Below are positions 7,759-15,967 of a stretch of 64,000 bases of DNA, one piece after another; the stretch's first letter is position 1; every line of letters starts with the position of its first letter. The notes beneath the pieces were generated by a model. It was not told the origin of the DNA, searched no databases, and saw only the letters and a program-made list of their open reading frames with translations. A program made the translations under genes and the position numbers. Location: positions 30,455-94,454 of the forward strand of contig NZ_JAKKUV010000005.1 of the NCBI RefSeq assembly GCF_021864465.1, written 5' to 3'. The stretch comes from Hyphobacterium sp. SN044. Lineage in GTDB: Bacteria; Pseudomonadota; Alphaproteobacteria; Caulobacterales; Maricaulaceae.

Positions 7759-8321
7759 GCCGCGCAAAGCGCCCGCCCCTGCCCGGATCGCGTTCCAGTC
7801 GCGAGGCCGTGAAGTCGATGGTGCGCGTCGACCATGCCGGGGAATACGGCGCGGTGACGATCTATCAGGGCCAGCGCGCCGTCTTCGACCGGATCCCGTC
7901 GAAGGGACGCGTCGCGGCGCAGCTGAAGCAGATGGAAGCCGACGAACAGCACCACCTCGACGCGTTCGATGCGCTGATCGCGGAACGCGAATCACGTCCG
8001 ACGCTGATGATGCCGCTGTGGCAGATTGCCGGACGCGCGCTCGGCGTCGGCACCGCCTTGATGGGCGAGAAAGCCGCCCATGCCTGCACCGAGGCGGTCG
8101 AGGACGTGATCGAACGCCACTATGCCGGTCAGATCGAAGCGCTTGAAACCATGAGCGAAACCGGCCTGGCGGCGCAGTTCGCGCAATTCCGCGAGGAAGA
8201 GATCGCGCACCGCGACACCGCCTTGCATGAAGGGGCCCGCGACGCCGCCGGTTATCCGCTGCTTTCAGCGGCCATCAAGGCGGGTTGCCGGACTGCAATC
8301 GGAATTTGCAAACGTATCTGA
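7755..8321 (+). CDS. coq7: 5-demethoxyubiquinone hydroxylase (COQ7 family)
   Basis: The 188-residue protein is a ferritin-like di-iron hydroxylase that converts demethoxyubiquinol to demethyl-ubiquinol in ubiquinone synthesis. Iron ligands are visible as Glu30 in DHAGEYGA, the pair Glu64-x2-His67 in EADEQHHLDAF, a Glu in the TEAVEDVIERHY helix (113-123), and Glu149-x2-His152 in REEEIAHRD. The start at 7755 is chosen because it gives the ATGA overlap with dsbB and the typical short N-terminus; a longer in-frame reading would run through the dsbB gene. About 120 bp of AT-rich DNA separates it from the cysteine-rich peptide gene. Confidence 0.95.
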   Translation: MSRAKRPPLPGSRSSREAVKSMVRVDHAGEYGAVTIYQGQRAVFDRIPSKGRVAAQLKQMEADEQHHLDAFDALIAERESRPTLMMPLWQIAGRALGVGTALMGEKAAHACTEAVEDVIERHYAGQIEALETMSETGLAAQFAQFREEEIAHRDTALHEGARDAAGYPLLSAAIKAGCRTAIGICKRI

Positions 8322-8440
8322 TGACTTACGCTCAATTGCAGCGACGCGTTAAGTTTTTATTTACTTTGGTTAACAGCCCCCGGTAGTCTCGGGCATCCCG
8401 CCGCAGTGCGGGTCGTTCGAGTGAAAGCAGGGGACTCCTC

Positions 8441-8635
8441 ATGAAACTGTATCGGATCGCTGTGGGTGTGGTCGGCGCGCTGATGCTGAGCACAGCTGTT
8501 TATGCCAACTGCCAGACGTGTGGTGGCATCTGCAATTTCTATTGCAACAACGCCTATGCAGACGACGAAGGCGAGCTCAATGCCTGCCTCGATGGCTGCC
8601 AGGTGGGTTGCATCGTCGCGTGCATTGACGATTAA
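8441..8635 (+). CDS. Secreted eight-cysteine mini-protein (64 aa, unrecognised family)
   Basis: A clean Sec signal peptide (MKLYRIAVGVVGALMLSTAVYA, cut after Ala22) precedes a 42-residue mature part with eight cysteines at 24, 27, 31, 35, 49, 53, 57 and 61. After the leading C-x2-C the cysteines follow two C-x3-C-x3-C runs joined by an acidic 13-residue linker. An i/i+4 spacing suggests two helices clamped by disulfides (a helical hairpin) or a metal site. The mature part has no Lys or Arg and is strongly acidic, so it is not a cationic antimicrobial peptide. GGGGA lies upstream of the ATG, and an AT-rich spacer (8330-8380) may hold the promoter. It precedes an unknown secreted protein and a MacAB-like exporter. 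I know no family with this pattern. Confidence 0.7.
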   Translation: MKLYRIAVGVVGALMLSTAVYANCQTCGGICNFYCNNAYADDEGELNACLDGCQVGCIVACIDD

Positions 8636-8682
8636 TCCAAAGGTTGCAGAACTGACGTTCTAAGCCTTCTGGAGTTTACAGC

Positions 8683-9414
8683 ATGCTCTTTCTTGAAATC
8701 GCGGGTCTTGGCCCAGCGCTTTTGGGGGCATCGTTGGCAATTGCGGCACAGGATGGGGATACCGCCTGTGCCGCTCTTGATTCCTACGCGCCGCCGCCAG
8801 CCGGGATGGAAGTCCTGTACGAGACCGTCAGCGATGACGGCCGGGTGCTCAGCATCACGACGCTGAACCGGATCGGCGAGAGCGACGGCGCGGAGACGGA
8901 ATGGATCCGTCAGAGCATCTCCTCGTTCGACATGGCGGGCGAACGCCTCTTCCCGCCGCGCGAACAGCGATCCGTCGCGGCGCTGTTCATGCTGGATTCC
9001 GGTCCGGCAGAAGGCGATGAAGGCCGCCGCCGCTATGGTTATTCCGACGATCCGCTGGAATTGCTGACCGGGCTGGAGCCGGGCGAAACCGCGACGACCG
9101 AACGCGCCGAGACCTCGGCAATGGGCAATCGCACGCGGACGATCCGCGGCCCGTTCATCGTGACGTTCGAGGGATGCGGCACGGTTGAGGTCGATGGCTC
9201 GGTCGAGCCGGTCCGTTTCTACCGGGTGGTCTCGGATTCCCGCTCCTACATGCCAGGCCGCCGTCCCGAAGCCGACATGACGGTCACCACATCCCGGACC
9301 ATCGCCCTGTCGACCCGCTATGGCTGGCCGCTGCAGACGGACACGGGCGAGTATCTGATCCGTGCGACCCGCTTAACCTTTCCGGGCGAAGAAGGTGACG
9401 CAGGCACCGAATAG
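8683..9414 (+). CDS. Hypothetical secreted protein (243 aa)
   Basis: The protein starts with a hydrophobic leader (LFLEIAGLGPALLGASLAIAAQ, cut near residue 22), suggesting periplasmic export. The mature part is acidic and probably beta-rich, with Cys29 and Cys164 (GCGTVEVDG) as a possible disulfide. No catalytic motif or known domain is visible. TGGAG lies about nine bases before the ATG. It lies 47 bp after the cysteine-rich peptide gene and 57 bp before the lipoprotein adaptor, all on the same strand, so it is probably part of the same transcription unit. Function unknown; a substrate, chaperone or accessory protein of the exporter is possible but not shown. Confidence 0.65.
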   Translation: MLFLEIAGLGPALLGASLAIAAQDGDTACAALDSYAPPPAGMEVLYETVSDDGRVLSITTLNRIGESDGAETEWIRQSISSFDMAGERLFPPREQRSVAALFMLDSGPAEGDEGRRRYGYSDDPLELLTGLEPGETATTERAETSAMGNRTRTIRGPFIVTFEGCGTVEVDGSVEPVRFYRVVSDSRSYMPGRRPEADMTVTTSRTIALSTRYGWPLQTDTGEYLIRATRLTFPGEEGDAGTE

Positions 9415-9471
9415 AGCCATAACCGGTCGGTGCAGATGCGCACCCGCGATGGCGGGTCAGAGCCCTCAGCT

Positions 9472-10728
9472 ATGATGAAAAGACTGGCCGCCTGCTTTCT
9501 CCTTGCCGCGTTTGCCGCCGCCTGTTCCGGCGGCTCCGGGCCGGACGAGACCCCGGGCGGCGAGACCCAGATCTTCGAGCGCGCGGGTTACCGCGTCATC
9601 CCGATCACGCGCGGCGACATTGTCGACATCGTCCCGGCCGTGGGGGAAATCCAGGCTGCCGCGGCGGTCGAGGTCGGGGCGGAAGTCAGCGGCACGGTGG
9701 CCGAGGTCTTCGTCGATTTCGACGAGCCGGTCGAAGCCGGACAACTGCTCGCGCGGATCGACCCGGCCCCGTTCGAGGCCGCCCTGCGCCAGGCCCAGGC
9801 TCAGCTGAGCATGGCCTCGGCCGACCGCGATTCCGCCTCAGCCGAATACGATTCCCAGAACGCCCAGCTGGAACGGATCCGGACGCTGACCGGCCGGGGC
9901 GCGGGTTCCGCCTCGGCACTGCAGGACCGCGAATTCGCCGTACGGTCGGCGCGCGCCGACCTGGCGCGGGCCCAGGCCAGTGTGGCGCTGGCCGAAGCGC
10001 GGGTCGAGGACGCCGAGTTCGCGCTTGGCCGGACGGAAATCCGCGCGCCGATCGACGGTTTCGTACTGGAGCGCCGGGTCGAAGCCGGTCAGGTCGTCAA
10101 CGCGGTCCAGACCGCGCCGACCCTGTTCGTCATCGCCGCCAATCTGACCGAGGTTGTGATCGAAGCGCGGGTGGCGGAAAATGATGTCGGCCGGATCGAG
10201 GAAGGCATGCGCGTCCGCTTCACGGTCGATGCCTATCCCGATGAGTATTTCGAGGGTGAAAGCGGCCCGATCCGCCGCGCGCCGATCCGCACCGGCCGGC
10301 TGGTCAGCTATCCGGTCGAGATCCGCGCCATGGACCCGGGCGAACGCCTGCTGCCCGGCATGACCGCCTCGGTCGAATTCGTTCACAGCGATGCGCGCAG
10401 CGTTCTGCGCGCGCCGATCGAGACGCTCTACTTCATTCCCGACGACTACGAGCCGGAATTGCCCGAGGAAGCCTTGCGCATGGCGGAGGAGCGCGGCTCG
10501 CTGTCGCGCTTCGACACGCCGGAAATGCGCCGCACCTTCCTGGCCAGCATCGAGGTTGGCATCCTGATCGCGCGCGACCGGGCGCGTGTCTTCGTGCTCG
10601 ACTCCGGTTCGCCGGACATGCGCGAGATCAGCGTCGGCATCCAGGATCTCGATTACTTCGAAATCGCGGACGGCGAGGTCGAGGAAGGCGATCTGATCAT
10701 CATCGGCCCCGCAGATGCCGCACGGTGA
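9472..10728 (+). CDS. Lipoprotein periplasmic adaptor subunit, HlyD/MacA type
   Basis: The 418-residue protein has a lipoprotein signal ending in AAFAAAC with Cys18, unlike most MacA proteins, which are held by an N-terminal TM helix. It shows the adaptor order: a biotinyl-lipoyl half (AAVEVGAEVSGTVAEVFVDF), a coiled-coil hairpin rich in Ala/Gln/Arg (about residues 105-180), the second lipoyl half (FALGRTEIRAPIDGFVLERRVEAGQVV), and beta-barrel and membrane-proximal domains. It should link the inner-membrane permease to an outer-membrane channel, which is not in the window. The start at 9472 places the lipobox correctly; an upstream in-frame start would bury it. It overlaps the ATPase gene by 14 bp. 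Confidence 0.9.
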   Translation: MMKRLAACFLLAAFAAACSGGSGPDETPGGETQIFERAGYRVIPITRGDIVDIVPAVGEIQAAAAVEVGAEVSGTVAEVFVDFDEPVEAGQLLARIDPAPFEAALRQAQAQLSMASADRDSASAEYDSQNAQLERIRTLTGRGAGSASALQDREFAVRSARADLARAQASVALAEARVEDAEFALGRTEIRAPIDGFVLERRVEAGQVVNAVQTAPTLFVIAANLTEVVIEARVAENDVGRIEEGMRVRFTVDAYPDEYFEGESGPIRRAPIRTGRLVSYPVEIRAMDPGERLLPGMTASVEFVHSDARSVLRAPIETLYFIPDDYEPELPEEALRMAEERGSLSRFDTPEMRRTFLASIEVGILIARDRARVFVLDSGSPDMREISVGIQDLDYFEIADGEVEEGDLIIIGPADAAR

Positions 10729-11419
10729 CGGGCCTGCGCGGTTGAGGGTTGCCGGTGTCAGCCGCCGCTACAAGCGCAGCGGCGGGAGCGAGGTGGTGGC
10801 GCTCGACTCGGCTGATTTCGAGGCCCGCGCGGGCGAACTCGTCCTGATCATGGGACCCTCCGGGTCCGGCAAGTCGACGCTTCTGTCGATCCTCGGCCTG
10901 CTTGATCCGCCCGATGGCGGTCAGGTCTTCCTGAATGGAGACGATGTCACAAGCGCGAGCGAGGACGCGCGGGCGAAGCTGCGGCGCACCCATCTGGGCT
11001 TCCTGTTCCAGGACGCCGGTCTGATCGATCGCAAACCGATCCTCGACAACACCGCCCTGCCCCTGATCTATCGCGGCGTGCCCCGCAAGGAGCGGGAGAA
11101 CCGGGCGCAAGCGGCGCTCGAAGCCGTCGGGCTGGCCGACCGTATGCACCACGCGCCCGGCGAGTTGTCGGGCGGTGAGCGCCAGCGCGCCGGACTGGCC
11201 CGCGCCATCGTCTGCGATCCTGACATCCTGATCTGCGACGAACCGACCGCCGCGCTCGATGCGGCGACGGCGCAGGATGTGGCGCGCCGGATCAGCGAGA
11301 TGAAGGAGCGCGGGGCCTCGGTCATCCTGGCGACACACGACCGGGATCTAATGCCGCTCGCCGACCGGATCTACGAAATGCGCCATGGCCGCATCACCGA
11401 GACGGGGGCGGCGCGATGA
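10715..11419 (+). CDS. ABC transporter ATP-binding protein, MacB/LolD type
   Basis: A 234-residue ATPase with Walker A GPSGSGKST (47-55), Q-loop FLFQD (96-100), signature LSGGERQ (151-157), Walker B ILICDE with Glu176, and H-loop His208 in LATHD. The sequence class is that of MacB, LolD and FtsE ATPases, which drive mechanotransmission without moving substrate through the membrane. It overlaps the adaptor gene before it and the permease after it (ATGA, 11416-11419), so the three subunits should be made together. In MacB proper the ATPase and permease are one chain; here they are separate. Confidence 0.93.
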   Translation: MPHGDGPARLRVAGVSRRYKRSGGSEVVALDSADFEARAGELVLIMGPSGSGKSTLLSILGLLDPPDGGQVFLNGDDVTSASEDARAKLRRTHLGFLFQDAGLIDRKPILDNTALPLIYRGVPRKERENRAQAALEAVGLADRMHHAPGELSGGERQRAGLARAIVCDPDILICDEPTAALDAATAQDVARRISEMKERGASVILATHDRDLMPLADRIYEMRHGRITETGAAR

Positions 11420-12624
11420 AGGCCGGCGACGTCTTCCGCGAAGCGATCTGGGGGCTGGCGAGCCGCCCCGCCCGGACGTCAGCGACCCTGATCGCGCTGG
11501 CGATTTCGGTCGCGACCGTGGCGCTGGTCGCCGGCGTCCTCAGCGGCTTCGAACGCCGGATCGAGCAGATGTCGTTCGGTGCCTATGGCCGCTCGCTGGT
11601 GATCCGGGAGAATTTCTTCGTCGAAGACCGGGTCGGGTCGCCGCGCCTGTCGGATATCGAACGGCTGCGCCAGTCTGTGCCGGGCGTGGAGAGCGCCGCC
11701 GCCTGGCGCATCCTCTATGGCGCGGAGGTCGATACGCCGGACGCGCACGGACAGACCGAGATCTACGGCGTCTATGGCGACTTCCGGCGCGAAGCGAGCG
11801 CGCCGCTGGCGGCGGGCCGTCATATCACCGGCGACGAGGCCAATACGTCACGGCGGATCTGTGTCCTGGGGGATTACGCCGCGCGGCGCTTCTTCCCGGA
11901 CGAGGCGGCGGTAGGAAGGCCGATCCGGATCAATGGCGTGTCGTGCGAAGTGATCGGCGTGCTGGGCGAACCGCAGAACCGCATCGCTGAACGCTATGCC
12001 GGCGCAGTCCTGACCACGTTCGGCGCGGCGTCCCGCTATTTCACCTACACCACGGTCATGGCCCCGGACGAAGCGACACAGCTCACCTTGATCCTGAATG
12101 ACGGGCGCTATCTGGAGCGGGCGCAGATGTGGGCGGACCGCACGCTGCGCCGGCGCTATGGCGTGCCTTTCTCGCAGGCCTCGCCCTTCATCTATGCCGA
12201 CCCGACTGCTTCGGTCCGCAGCCTGCGCCAGCAGCGCGAACTGGTCGCGCGGCTGCTGTTCGTGATCGCCGGGGTGGGCCTGATTTCGGGTCTGATCGGC
12301 TACGGGTCCGCGGTCGCCGCGGCGGCGTCGGAACGCCGCCGGGAAGTCGCGCTGAGACGAACACTCGGCGCGTCGAAGTCCGACATCATCCTGCAATTCC
12401 TGACCGAGAACGCCGTGCTGGGCGTGCTCGGCGGCGCGCTTGGCGGGGTTCTGGCGCTGGCGATCGGCTTGGCCGCATCGCGCGCCTGGAGCTGGCCGAT
12501 CAGCTTCGAACCATCCGTGTTCGGCGCCAGCGCGCTGATCGGCCTTGTCTGCGGTCTGGTGTTCGGCGCCTTGCCGGCGCGGCGCGCGGCCTCTGCCCCG
12601 CCCGCGGGCGCGGTCAGGACGTAA
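11416..12624 (+). CDS. FtsX-like/MacB-type ABC permease
   Basis: A 402-residue permease with TM1 at about 22-46, a large periplasmic domain (about 47-270, the MacB core position), then three C-terminal TM helices at about 280-308, 338-365 and 372-393, the type VII ABC arrangement. The sequence ERRREVALRRTLGASKSDIILQFLTENAVLG at the membrane face is the conserved coupling region of FtsX-like proteins. With the lipoprotein adaptor and ATPase it forms a split MacAB-type tripartite machine. MacAB systems export peptides, toxins, lipids or drugs from the periplasm; the substrate here is unknown. Its last 11 bp overlap the end of the convergent HNH gene. Confidence 0.9.
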   Translation: MKAGDVFREAIWGLASRPARTSATLIALAISVATVALVAGVLSGFERRIEQMSFGAYGRSLVIRENFFVEDRVGSPRLSDIERLRQSVPGVESAAAWRILYGAEVDTPDAHGQTEIYGVYGDFRREASAPLAAGRHITGDEANTSRRICVLGDYAARRFFPDEAAVGRPIRINGVSCEVIGVLGEPQNRIAERYAGAVLTTFGAASRYFTYTTVMAPDEATQLTLILNDGRYLERAQMWADRTLRRRYGVPFSQASPFIYADPTASVRSLRQQRELVARLLFVIAGVGLISGLIGYGSAVAAAASERRREVALRRTLGASKSDIILQFLTENAVLGVLGGALGGVLALAIGLAASRAWSWPISFEPSVFGASALIGLVCGLVFGALPARRAASAPPAGAVRT

Positions 12625-13180
12625 GCTCGACGTCCCAGTAGAGGAAATCGAGCCAGCTCTGGTGCAGGTATTTCGGCGGGAAGCGCCGCCCCTGCGCCTG
12701 CAGCTGATGCATGGTCGGGCGCATGGCGATGTGCTTGGCCACCATCCCGACCTCGGCCGGTGTACGATTGCCCTTCTTCAGATTGCAGGGCGCACAAGCC
12801 GCGACGATGTTCTCCCACGACGTCTCGCCGCCGCGCGAGCGCGGGATGACGTGGTCGAAGGTCAGGTTGTGGACGTCGTCGGCGCCGCAATAGACGCATC
12901 TGAAGCCGTCGCGCAGCCAGACATTATAGCGGGTGAAGGCCGGGAAGCGGTTCTGCGGCACGAATTCGCGCAGCGCCACGACCGAGGGGACCTGCATCGT
13001 CAGCGACGGGCTGTGGACGCATTCCTTGTAGCTGGAGACGACATCGACGCGGTCGAGGAAGACGTTCTTCACCGCCTCCTGCCACGGCCAGGTCGACAGC
13101 GGCCAGTAGGACAGCGGCTGATAGTCGGCGTTCAGAACCAGACAGGGCCAGCCCTGCGGTGCCTTATCGAGCACTTGCAT
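12614..13180 (-). CDS. HNH endonuclease family protein
   Basis: The 188-residue protein has an HNH fold with two zinc-knuckle pairs, Cys95-x2-Cys98 and Cys129-x2-Cys132, and the catalytic LTFDHVIPRSRGG block (Asp109, His110). The N-terminal region LVLNADYQPLSYWPLSTWPW is typical of a common alphaproteobacterial HNH family whose substrate and role are not known. The ATG at 13178-13180 has GGAGG five bases upstream; an in-frame ATG at 13309 lacks a ribosome site and would add 43 unconserved-looking residues. The gene end overlaps the convergent permease by 11 bp. Confidence 0.88.
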   Translation of the reverse strand: MQVLDKAPQGWPCLVLNADYQPLSYWPLSTWPWQEAVKNVFLDRVDVVSSYKECVHSPSLTMQVPSVVALREFVPQNRFPAFTRYNVWLRDGFRCVYCGADDVHNLTFDHVIPRSRGGETSWENIVAACAPCNLKKGNRTPAEVGMVAKHIAMRPTMHQLQAQGRRFPPKYLHQSWLDFLYWDVELTS

Positions 13181-13357
13181 CGCGGCCTCCGTTTCCGGCC
13201 GCACCGGTTCGACACCGGTCAGGTCTTGAGAGCGTACTGAAAACGCGCCTCCCGAGGGTTCGGGCCGGGCTGAAGATACGGCATCGCCATACCCGGCCGT
13301 CCGATCCATGACGGAAGATATAGTCCCGTTCGCATGACGCGCCTATGACAAGTGCTG

Positions 13358-14047
13358 TCAGACCCCAGATATTGCGGTCTGACCGTAGCGTCCGGACAAC
13401 ACCTTGCGCAGGAAGTGGGCGCCCAGCTCCATCCCGTCCGGGCCGATCCCGTGCGGAATGCCCGGCGAGATATGCCATTGCGCACCGTGTCCGGCCTCGA
13501 CGAGACCCTCGCAGGCGTCGAACATGAAGCCGAGCGGCAGCACCTGGTCCTGATCGCCATGGATCAGCATCACCGGCGGTTTCGAGGCGATCTCGCCCTT
13601 CAGCCCCTCGCGCCCGGCGAGCGCGCCGGAGAAGCCGAGAATCCCGGCGAAGGGCTGGTCCTGCCGGAGACCGACATGCAGCGCCATCATCGTGCCTTGC
13701 GAGAAGCCGACGAGTGCAACGTCCGACGGACCGAGTCCGTAGCGCTTCATTTCGCCTTCGATGAAGGATTGCAGGACCGGGGCCGCCTTCTTCGTGCCGC
13801 GTTCGGTTTCGGACGGATCGAGCCGGGTCAGCGGGAACCACTGATAGCCGCCGGGCGCGCCGGGCACGGGTTCGGGGGCGTTGGGCGAGACGAATTGCGC
13901 GTCGGGCAATTCGCGCGCCCAGGGGCCGGCCAGACCGATCAGATCCTCGCCATTTGCGCCATAGCCGTGAAGGAAGATCACCAGCTTTTTCGGGCGGCCG
14001 CCGGAAGCGGGCGGCTGGCGGGGTCCGTCGATCAGCATCATGTCCAT
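13358..14047 (-). CDS. Phospholipase/carboxylesterase family alpha/beta hydrolase
   Basis: A 229-residue serine hydrolase with VIFLHGYGANGED near the N-terminus, the nucleophile motif GFSQG with Ser116, Asp167 in HGDQDQVLP and His199 in GIPHGIG. This is the lysophospholipase/carboxylesterase (Abhydrolase_2) family. There is no signal peptide, so it is cytoplasmic. It is divergently transcribed from gluQ across an 83-bp spacer. The 3' end of the gene forms a perfect 8-bp inverted repeat (GTCAGACC/GGTCTGAC, 13357-13383) that may end transcription, though no T-run follows. Confidence 0.9.
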   Translation of the reverse strand: MDMMLIDGPRQPPASGGRPKKLVIFLHGYGANGEDLIGLAGPWARELPDAQFVSPNAPEPVPGAPGGYQWFPLTRLDPSETERGTKKAAPVLQSFIEGEMKRYGLGPSDVALVGFSQGTMMALHVGLRQDQPFAGILGFSGALAGREGLKGEIASKPPVMLIHGDQDQVLPLGFMFDACEGLVEAGHGAQWHISPGIPHGIGPDGMELGAHFLRKVLSGRYGQTAISGV

Positions 14048-14130
14048 TCGTCTCCGGTGTCATGGGTCGGCGGACTATAATCACGCAACGCAGCACTTGA
14101 AGCCCCGGCCCGGTCGCGCGATGCAGTGGC

Positions 14131-15006
14131 ATGGCTTTCGTCACGCGTTTCGCGCCCTCCCCGACCGGCTATCTGCATCTGGGTCACGCCTTCTCGGCGA
14201 TGACGGCATGGCGCGCGGCACTGGAGGCGGGCGGGCGTTTTCTTCTCAGGATCGAGGATATCGACCGCACCCGCTGCAAGCCGGAGTTCGAGGCGGCGAT
14301 CCTTGAAGACCTTGAATGGCTCGGCATCACCCACGACGGCGAGATCCGCCGGCAGAGCGACCATTTCCCGGACTACGCCGCGGCGCTCGACAAGCTGCGT
14401 GCGGACGGGCTCGTCTATCGCTGCTTCAAGACCCGCAAGGAGATCATGGAGGAGATAGAGCGCGCCCCGCACCATCCCGGCGAGGGCCCGGAGGGCGTGA
14501 TCTATGCCGGACCGGACGAGCCTATCGACCCGGTGGAGGAGGAGGGCCGGCTCGCGGCCGGCGACCCCTATGCCTGGCGCCTGTCGCTCGGCGCGTGCCG
14601 CGAGCGGCTCGGCGCGGACTGGGACGGGTTGAGCTTCACCGAAACCGGCGAAGGCCCGAACGGCGAGACCGGCGAGATTCCGATCCGCCCGGACCTGCTC
14701 GGCGATGTGATCCTGGCGCGCAAGGATGTCGGGACGAGCTATCACATGGCCGTCGTGCACGATGACGCGCTGCAGGGCGTGACGCATGTGATCCGCGGGC
14801 AGGACCTCTATCACGCCACGCACCTGCACCGCCTGCTGATCCACCTCCTCGGCCTGCCGGTCCCGGTCTGGCGCCATCACGGCCTCATGACCGGGCCGGA
14901 CGGCAAGCGCTACGCCAAGCGCGACAAGTCGGCGACGCTGAAGTCGATGCGCGAGCGCGGGATGACGCGAAAAGACGTGCTGACGCAGCTCGGTTTCCGG
15001 GATTAG
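14131..15006 (+). CDS. gluQ: Glutamyl-Q tRNA(Asp) synthetase
   Basis: The 291-residue protein is a truncated class I glutamyl-tRNA synthetase without the anticodon-binding domain, the length of GluQ-RS. It joins glutamate to the queuosine base in the anticodon of tRNA-Asp. RFAPSPTGYLHLGHA (6-20) contains the HIGH-type motif HLGH, and GKRYAKRDKSATL near residue 260 holds the KMSKS-type motif KRDKS. A perfect TATAAT (14076-14081) lies upstream on the plus strand and may be the -10 element, although no good -35 is seen. The EamA transporter follows after 10 bp and may be co-transcribed. Confidence 0.95.
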   Translation: MAFVTRFAPSPTGYLHLGHAFSAMTAWRAALEAGGRFLLRIEDIDRTRCKPEFEAAILEDLEWLGITHDGEIRRQSDHFPDYAAALDKLRADGLVYRCFKTRKEIMEEIERAPHHPGEGPEGVIYAGPDEPIDPVEEEGRLAAGDPYAWRLSLGACRERLGADWDGLSFTETGEGPNGETGEIPIRPDLLGDVILARKDVGTSYHMAVVHDDALQGVTHVIRGQDLYHATHLHRLLIHLLGLPVPVWRHHGLMTGPDGKRYAKRDKSATLKSMRERGMTRKDVLTQLGFRD

Positions 15007-15016
15007 GCTCCGCCCC

Positions 15017-15958
15017 ATGGGGGATTCGACCGACCATCTGACACCGCGGCAGATCGCCATCGGCACGATCGTGCTGATCCTCGGCGCGATCGGCATCGGC
15101 ATGGCCGCGCCGCTGGTGAAGCTGTCGGCGATGGAGCCGACGGCGGTGGCCTTCTGGCGCATGGCGCTCGCCATCCCCGCCGGACTGATCTGGGCCGGGA
15201 TCGACCGCAATCCAAGACCGCAGGCGGCGCCGCCGGGCTGGCGGAAATATCTCTATCTCGCCCTGCCGGGCCTTCTTTTCGCCGGTGATCTCGCCTTCTG
15301 GCATTCCGGGATCAAGATCACGACGGTCGCGAACGCGACCTTCCTCGCCAATCTCCAGCCGGTCTTCGTGGTCTTGGCGAGCTGGCTGATCTTCCGCGAC
15401 CGGCCGACCCGCGCCTTCCTGATTGCCGCGGCCGTGGCGGTGACCGGGGCGGGTCTCCTGTCAGCGGCGAACATCTCCATCGCGCCGGAACGGCTTCCAG
15501 GCGACGCGCTCTCGCTGATCACGGCGGTCTGGTATGCCGGCTATATCCTCGCCGTGCGGCGGGCACGGGCCTTCGCCTCGACCGGCATGGTCATCCTGTG
15601 GACCAGCCTCGCCTCCGCCCCGGTGCTGCTGATCGTCGCTTTCGGCATGGGCGAGAGCCTGATGCCGCCCTCGGGAATTGAATGGCTGATCCTGATCGGC
15701 CTAGCGCTCGGTGTGCAGATCGGCGGACAGGGCAGTGTCGCCTTCGGCCTCGGGCGCGTGCCGGCGCCGGTCGCCTCGATCATCATCCTCGTCCAGCCCG
15801 TCGTTTCGGCGATCGCCGGCTGGGTGATGTTCGGCGAGGCCCTGGTCGCAATCCAGTTCCTCGGCGCAGGGCTGGTGCTGACTGGAGTGTGGCTGGCGCA
15901 GCGGCGCGCGAAGCCTGCGGCAACTCCGCCCTTTGCGAAGCAGCGGCCGGAAGCGTAG
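15017..15958 (+). CDS. EamA-family (DMT superfamily) transporter
   Basis: A 313-residue protein with about ten hydrophobic helices in two EamA repeats. The first repeat contains AAPLVKLSAMEPTAVAFWRMALAIPAG, and the second includes FGLGRVPAPVASIIILVQPVVSAIAGWVMFGEAL, the usual repeat signature with conserved prolines. Family members export amino acids or other metabolites; the substrate cannot be told. It lies between gluQ (10 bp) and the Rieske oxygenase (9 bp), so the three genes may form a transcription unit. The C-terminal tail is short, basic and cytoplasmic. Confidence 0.9.
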   Translation: MGDSTDHLTPRQIAIGTIVLILGAIGIGMAAPLVKLSAMEPTAVAFWRMALAIPAGLIWAGIDRNPRPQAAPPGWRKYLYLALPGLLFAGDLAFWHSGIKITTVANATFLANLQPVFVVLASWLIFRDRPTRAFLIAAAVAVTGAGLLSAANISIAPERLPGDALSLITAVWYAGYILAVRRARAFASTGMVILWTSLASAPVLLIVAFGMGESLMPPSGIEWLILIGLALGVQIGGQGSVAFGLGRVPAPVASIIILVQPVVSAIAGWVMFGEALVAIQFLGAGLVLTGVWLAQRRAKPAATPPFAKQRPEA

Positions 15959-15967
15959 AAGGCGGGG

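Noticed and set aside
8330-8380. AT-rich stretch as a replication origin
   Set aside because: There are no DnaA boxes or iterons and no dnaA/dnaN/repA nearby; a promoter for the small peptide gene explains it better.
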